Assembly (NCBI GenBank): GCA_029865515.1
Contig: JAOUGQ010000089.1
Location: 1-11,132, forward strand
Direction of reading: 5' to 3'
Source: Nitrospirota bacterium
GTDB lineage: Bacteria; Nitrospirota; Nitrospiria; Nitrospirales; UBA8639
DNA length: 11,132 nt
Shown one piece after another: positions 7,024 to 11,132 of the stretch. The position numbers were made by a program, and so were the translations under genes. Positions within the stretch are counted from its first letter, which is position 1. Every line of letters begins with the position of its first letter. Below the pieces are notes generated by a model that ran no database searches, was not told where the DNA came from, and saw only the letters and a list, made by a program, of their open reading frames with translations.

Positions 7024-7872
7024 TTAATGCTCAGGATGGGTAATGACGGCTGTGGATTCGGTAAATTGGGAAGCCGGAACCACGACCCGACCTTCCCGGG
7101 TTTCCAACACCACTGAGATGGGGGTGACCGCCACCACCGTTCCTTGATTCTCGCCAATTTTCACTGTCATACCAACCCGCACCACTGCCCCCAGATAATG
7201 GGCCGCAATCAGGTTAGCCACGGCTGTTCGTGATCCCAAGCCAAAGGACAGGGCTGCCCCGCCGATCAAACCGGCCAATAAAATCACAATGGTATTATTT
7301 AACAATTCCGTATCAATCCCGAGCGCATCAATAGCCGTCACGACGATCAACAGCACGACAGCCACATAGACGGCCTGAGCCACCATCGTCCCGTGAGTAA
7401 TCCCCGCTGAACTACAGGTCATGGTAATCAGCTCACGGACAAAGTTGGCCGCGATGAGCCCCAGGATCAGCACCAATACCGCAATTCCGATTTTAGGGAT
7501 GTAATAGGCAATACTGGTTAATGCATCCGATACCATGGTCAGGCTCAGGGTGTCAGACGATTTAATGAGGAAGACCAGGAAGATGATCCAAAATCCGATC
7601 ATGCCTAAGATTTCAGAACTTTTCTGTTTGGTCCCAGATCGTTCCAAAAGGGTTTGCACAGCCGTTCGACTCAGCAACCGGTCAAACCCCATCAATTGCA
7701 ACAGACGGGTCACCACGACAGATACCACCTTAGCAAGCAGATAGCCAAAACCCAGCAGCATCAACGCCAATATAACGGTTGGCAGATAGGCGATAATCTG
7801 GGTCAGACTCGTGGTCACCGCCTCGGTTAATCCATCTACCCACCCGGCCATCGTCAGTTTTTTCTCTTGCAT
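7024..7872 (-). CDS. MscS-like small-conductance channel with conserved TM-helix repeats (282 aa)
   Basis: This is an inner-membrane channel of the MscS superfamily, probably passing ions or small solutes under membrane tension or other gating. Hydrophobic helices lie at about 27-57, 88-104, 126-147 and 165-182, with a Gly/Ala-rich pore-lining helix at about 193-222 (LLAGLIGGAALSFGLGSR, then TAVANLIA). A short MscS-type beta domain follows at about 228-275 (VRVGMTVKIGENQGTVVAV, then GRVVVPASQFTES). It lacks the long cytoplasmic alpha/beta vestibule domain of E. coli MscS, so it is a compact variant. The ATG at 7872 has GAGAGGA about ten bases upstream; an ATG at 7851 is possible. It is the first gene of a three-gene operon with the MgtE paralogue and mgtE, hinting at a link to Mg2+ or turgor balance. 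Confidence 0.88.
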   Translation of the reverse strand: MQEKKLTMAGWVDGLTEAVTTSLTQIIAYLPTVILALMLLGFGYLLAKVVSVVVTRLLQLMGFDRLLSRTAVQTLLERSGTKQKSSEILGMIGFWIIFLVFLIKSSDTLSLTMVSDALTSIAYYIPKIGIAVLVLILGLIAANFVRELITMTCSSAGITHGTMVAQAVYVAVVLLIVVTAIDALGIDTELLNNTIVILLAGLIGGAALSFGLGSRTAVANLIAAHYLGAVVRVGMTVKIGENQGTVVAVTPISVVLETREGRVVVPASQFTESTAVITHPEH

Positions 7873-7963
7873 ATATGAATATTCCTCTCTGCCTTTTCTC
7901 CTCAGAGGAAGCTCAACTTATTGCAAACCAGCCTCAATTTTCCTATGGAAATAACAATTGCCC

Positions 7964-7992
7964 ATCATAGTATCCCATTGAAAATCGCGCAA
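7964..7992 (-). promoter_or_regulatory. Candidate promoter of the channel-mgtE operon
   Basis: On the - strand, TTGCGC (plus 7987-7992) is followed after exactly 17 bp by TATGAT (plus 7964-7969, five of six consensus). It lies about 90 bp upstream of the channel gene start, in the 210-bp gap after malQ. The -35 match is only three of six. The intervening leader of about 85 nt shows no riboswitch fold that I recognise. Confidence 0.4.
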
Positions 7993-8082
7993 CAAAAATA
8001 CCAGATTCTTTCCTCGTTTTTGCATTTCATGCATACACCGTTTCCCCTGTCTTATGAAGGGTGAACACGACGAGACTGATTT

Positions 8083-10347
8083 CTAGCATTTCCCGTGAAT
8101 CCGCCCTCCCCTTCGACGCTCACGGCGAATGCGTTGTGCAAAGCACTCTATTGAAGGGTCTTTGAGCCATGCATTGAGTTCTCGACTGATCCGCACTCGC
8201 CATGAAGGGTAGACCGAATCCGGCGCTCCAGGAAGGTTGGGAGTATCAAGTTCCGCCAGCAAATCCTCAAGTTGCACGATTAACAATCGCGAAGGAGTCC
8301 GGGCTAAATACCGGTAAATTCCCTGAATCATGTCCTCCGAAAGGCTTACAGGAAGAGGAGCAGCCGGACAAAGGCCTTGCGGGCGTAAGGCCTCCCATAG
8401 CCGTTGTCGATCTTCAGTCCGCCTGCGCCAATCCTGAGCGATATCCTCTTTTTCGGGGTATAACCCCCCTTTCTCCTTAACCGTAATGTCCCGTCCCACC
8501 CAGAAGCCTTTAAGAGTTGGCAGGTCATGAGTCGTCACAGCGACAAGAGCCTGCTCCGGATAGGCATCGGGCGGCTTAAACGCGCCCCCCTCTTCACGTT
8601 CGAAAAATAACAGACGATACGAAAGAAGCCCGGCCGAATCCAACTTTTTCCGGATCGCGGGAGTCACCGTGCCTAAATCCTCTCCTACCACCAGGACCTT
8701 CCTCCGCACGCTTTCTAGAGCCAGGACCGCCAACACCTCATCGACATTGGTGCGGACATATACGCCATCCTTCCCTGTTCCCCCCTGTGGAATCCAAAAC
8801 ATCCGAAACAGGCCCAAGGCATGATCAATACGGAGCACACCCCCGTGTCGCATATTTTGCTCTAAGGTTTCCCGAAGAAATTGATAGCCTTCTTCACGTA
8901 ATCGAACGGGATCAGGAACGGCCAGCCCCCAGCTTTGCCCATTGAGGTTAAATGAATCTGGCGGCGCTCCAACTGTGATTCCTGAGGCAATCTGATCCTG
9001 GAATATCCATGAATCTGCTCCATCCGGATGAATGCCGACAGGCAAGTCATGATATAACCGGAGAGACAATGAATGCTTTTTGGCGAGTTGATCCAGTTTC
9101 TGTAATTGCAACTCACACAACCATTGGACATATTGATAAAACTGTATTCGAACGGCAAAAGTCCGGCGAAAGACTTCAACTTCTCTTGACCGGGGATTCT
9201 GAAATTCTTGTGGCCAGAGTCGCCATACCCAAGTCCCGAAATGTTCCGTCAGAGCCCGAAACGTGCAAAATTCCGTAAAATGGGATTGATGATTAGCAAC
9301 AAAACTGGAAAAAGCCCTTCCACGCGGAGTGACTTTTTTCTTACCAAGATGTTGTCGTCTAAATACTCGAAATAACTCCTCGAATATCACCCACTTCACC
9401 CTGCCCACGGCTTCATAGTCGACCAGTGGGCTATCCCGAAGCTGCTTGAGGGTTTGCTGAAATTTAGAACTCTTGGCTTTTCGACGAAAGACGGCCGAAG
9501 TCCGCCACTCGTAAACCCCTTCCACATTCAAATACACGGGGCTCCAAAATAGCCGGCTGGACGGAGAATACGGGCTCGCTAATCCTGCCGCCGGGGGATG
9601 AAGCGGATTAACCCCTATGGTGGCCACTCCCCAACGAGGACCCGCAACTCTCATGACGTCCCCTAGATCTCGAAAGTCACCAATTCCCCAGTTCCTTTTT
9701 GATCGTAACCCGTACAGTTGAAGCGAAATCCCCCAAGCCCGCTTTGGAGACGAAGGCAGATAGCATTTCCTGGGGGCCACAATGAGAAGGGCATTTCCTT
9801 CCACTGTATGTTCCGGATGAATAGTCGCACGGACGGAAAGACGGAAATATCCTAGTGCCAATTTTTCAGGAAAAGGGAAAAACGCTTGCACGTACTTAAG
9901 GCCATGAATCGTTTTCTCGGCAGAGACCTCACCACTCGACCCTGGTAGGACTAATTGCCGACAGGCTCCCTTCTCATCTGTCATCCCTACATTCAAAGAA
10001 ACTTTTTCCAAGCCGACATCACCAAGAGGAAGAGACAGGTGTAACTTGAACAGAGGATCAGGAGGATACCGCACCACAACCGTATCAATGACCCGTGTCC
10101 ATTGTTGCAAGGCAATTTCTGAAAGGGAGTGACGGATTTCCTCCTTCGAGGAAGCTTTCACCCCCATACTTGCCAGAGCTTGCTGAAGATGACGGACGTC
10201 AACCTTTCGCTCAACACCTAATCCATCCTGGTAGACAGGTTCAATGCCAAAGTGTTGACCTAATTGCCAAATCGCATCCTGCAATGTGTGATCGAATTTC
10301 ATAGCTTTGGGTCGAAATGGGGAAATGATTCTTTTGAGTTTTGGCAC
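8083..10347 (-). CDS. malQ: 4-alpha-glucanotransferase (amylomaltase, GH77), E. coli MalQ type
   Basis: This cytoplasmic enzyme transfers alpha-1,4-glucan segments between malto-oligosaccharides, in glycogen and maltodextrin metabolism. The 754 residues include an N-terminal extension (about 20-195: a small helical part, then a beta-sandwich-like part) as in E. coli MalQ rather than the short Thermus type. The catalytic barrel starts at about 203 (WGISLQLYGLRS, then NWGIGDF). The catalytic residues are all visible: Asp508 in RIDH as nucleophile, Glu556 in VVGEDLGT as acid/base, and Asp608 in TTHDLP. The GAPPD motif is at 460-464. The C-terminus is strongly basic (RRERRRGGRIHGKC). The outer start is a GTG at 10347 without a ribosome site. 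An ATG at 10302 (residue 16) is equally plausible and would remove a basic, probably unconserved lead. No other glycogen gene is in the window, and the gene looks transcribed alone. Confidence 0.94.
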   Translation of the reverse strand: MPKLKRIISPFRPKAMKFDHTLQDAIWQLGQHFGIEPVYQDGLGVERKVDVRHLQQALASMGVKASSKEEIRHSLSEIALQQWTRVIDTVVVRYPPDPLFKLHLSLPLGDVGLEKVSLNVGMTDEKGACRQLVLPGSSGEVSAEKTIHGLKYVQAFFPFPEKLALGYFRLSVRATIHPEHTVEGNALLIVAPRKCYLPSSPKRAWGISLQLYGLRSKRNWGIGDFRDLGDVMRVAGPRWGVATIGVNPLHPPAAGLASPYSPSSRLFWSPVYLNVEGVYEWRTSAVFRRKAKSSKFQQTLKQLRDSPLVDYEAVGRVKWVIFEELFRVFRRQHLGKKKVTPRGRAFSSFVANHQSHFTEFCTFRALTEHFGTWVWRLWPQEFQNPRSREVEVFRRTFAVRIQFYQYVQWLCELQLQKLDQLAKKHSLSLRLYHDLPVGIHPDGADSWIFQDQIASGITVGAPPDSFNLNGQSWGLAVPDPVRLREEGYQFLRETLEQNMRHGGVLRIDHALGLFRMFWIPQGGTGKDGVYVRTNVDEVLAVLALESVRRKVLVVGEDLGTVTPAIRKKLDSAGLLSYRLLFFEREEGGAFKPPDAYPEQALVAVTTHDLPTLKGFWVGRDITVKEKGGLYPEKEDIAQDWRRRTEDRQRLWEALRPQGLCPAAPLPVSLSEDMIQGIYRYLARTPSRLLIVQLEDLLAELDTPNLPGAPDSVYPSWRVRISRELNAWLKDPSIECFAQRIRRERRRGGRIHGKC

Positions 10348-11132
10348 ACCATATCACTCATTCAGAATGACGCGCTGACTTTAAACATGGGGTTGTAATG
10401 TTTTGTATTGACGACAATAATTTCACTGCCCACATATTGATCAGGATGCGGTCTCCCACCTATCGTTCGACCATTCGGCAACTTTCTGTAGCAGAACATC
10501 CCGAATCATCCTGACTTCATTTCCCCATTAGGTAGTGTCATTGTAAGGGAAGATCACTCTTGTGTCTTCTGAAAAGCAGCTTCCATTATCACCCTGTGAA
10601 AGACCTGAATCGAACCGATCATCAACCGGCGATGGCGACGCATTGCCAATCTGATTCCCATAGATAGTTGGAGCCGATACCGGTCTGCACAAGGAAAACC
10701 GTTTCAACAACCAGGGACATACGATTGGGAAAACCTGCCGGACAGAGGATAAGCAGCTGTAACGGCGAGGCCCCACCCATATTTCTCCACGTTCTTTGAC
10801 CACAGCCCTATCCTATGGGCCAGAAATCGTTAACAGGGGCCTCTCGCTCAACCCATTCGCCGTCGGTCTCCCTCCTTCGACAGACTCCTAGTAAACAATT
10901 CATGAAAAACTGGTAGTTTCCCCAGTTCTCTACCATTCTGAACGTAGTTAGTATGAAGACCTTAAATTAGGTAACACATCTTGATCGTCCTGATGCGGTA
11001 TAAAAGGGAGGGATAATCGTCCATCCTCATTTTTCTCTTGCTCAGTTTTGCAATTATGGGTTAGGCTTTACGTTTAGTAAGGAATCTGGGTTCCCAAGGG
11101 GAAGTTCTGGGCTATTGAGGTTGGAGAAATTA
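10348..11132. other. Right flank without a supported gene
   Basis: About 785 bp show no gene I can support. A 91-codon open frame on the - strand (10528-10803, GTG start) has an AGGA-like site, but its translation is Cys/Pro/Arg-rich without recognisable pattern. On the same strand a shorter overlapping frame carries a more protein-like stretch (RLMIGSIQVFHRVIMEAAF), and a 22-codon frame lies near 10440-10510. These could be remnants of a decayed gene or chance. The region should hold the malQ promoter near its left edge, but I saw no good -35/-10 pair. Stem-loops occur at 10406-10419 (TATTG/CAATA) and 10908-10935. The window ends with GGAG-AAATTA, which might be a ribosome site for a + strand gene starting just outside. 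Confidence 0.45.
10908..10935. other. Overlapping, mutually exclusive stem-loops
   Basis: AACTGG (10908-10913) can pair with CCAGTT (10922-10927), leaving an 8-nt loop. TGGTAG (10911-10916) can pair with CTACCA (10930-10935). The two stems share bases 10911-10913, so only one can form at a time. This resembles attenuator or operator geometry, but no gene is attached to it inside the window. Confidence 0.35.

Noticed and set aside
10598..10622. tRNA T-loop-like GGTTCGATTC on the - strand
   Set aside because: The bases on either side do not form a five-pair T-stem, and no acceptor, D-arm or anticodon arm can be drawn around it.
10528..10803. 91-codon - strand frame with GTG start and an AGGA-like site
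   Set aside because: The translation is Cys/Pro/Arg-rich with no recognisable domain, hydrophobic pattern or operon context. Another frame in the same stretch looks at least as protein-like.

Overview
The window is about 11.1 kb of ordinary-looking bacterial chromosome with mid-range base composition and short intergenic gaps. The proteins are Gram-negative in character: a lipobox lipoprotein, a periplasmic HtrA-type protease and an inner-membrane MgtE Mg2+ transporter. An E. coli-type MalQ beside an ion-channel/MgtE operon would fit a Nitrospirota (Nitrospira-like) genome, but this is an impression from gene style. No rRNA or other phylogenetic marker is present to confirm it.

Left part, + strand (1-1782). 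A leader without a convincing gene (1-384) carries two related GC-rich hairpins of REP type and a perfect AATCAGA/TCTGATT stem-loop. Three small envelope genes follow. The first encodes a single-pass membrane protein with a coiled-coil and acidic tail (385-648). It overlaps by ATGA a second anchored protein with a beta-rich domain and proline-rich tail (645-1085). The third is an uncharacterised lipoprotein (about 1192-1782). None has a function I can name.

Centre and right, - strand (1924-10347). Read in transcription order, the genes are: malQ (4-alpha-glucanotransferase); a tight three-gene operon of an MscS-like small-conductance channel, a membrane-less MgtE paralogue (N domain plus CBS pair) and full-length MgtE; a coiled-coil/CBS-pair protein with its own candidate promoter; and a DegP/DegQ-type protease with two PDZ domains. 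The operon genes are joined by a 2-nt gap and a 4-nt ATGA overlap, so they are probably co-translated. The context suggests a membrane ion-homeostasis unit in which the soluble MgtE-like protein, and perhaps the CBS protein, senses Mg2+ or nucleotides and modulates MgtE or the channel. The protease is a stand-alone envelope quality-control gene, convergent with the lipoprotein gene.

The right flank (10348-11132) holds no gene I can support. It contains a stem-loop region with two mutually exclusive pairings.

I see no defence system, integrase, transposase, CRISPR array, tRNA or rRNA. The most notable content is the split/duplicated MgtE arrangement coupled to a channel, and the REP-like hairpins.
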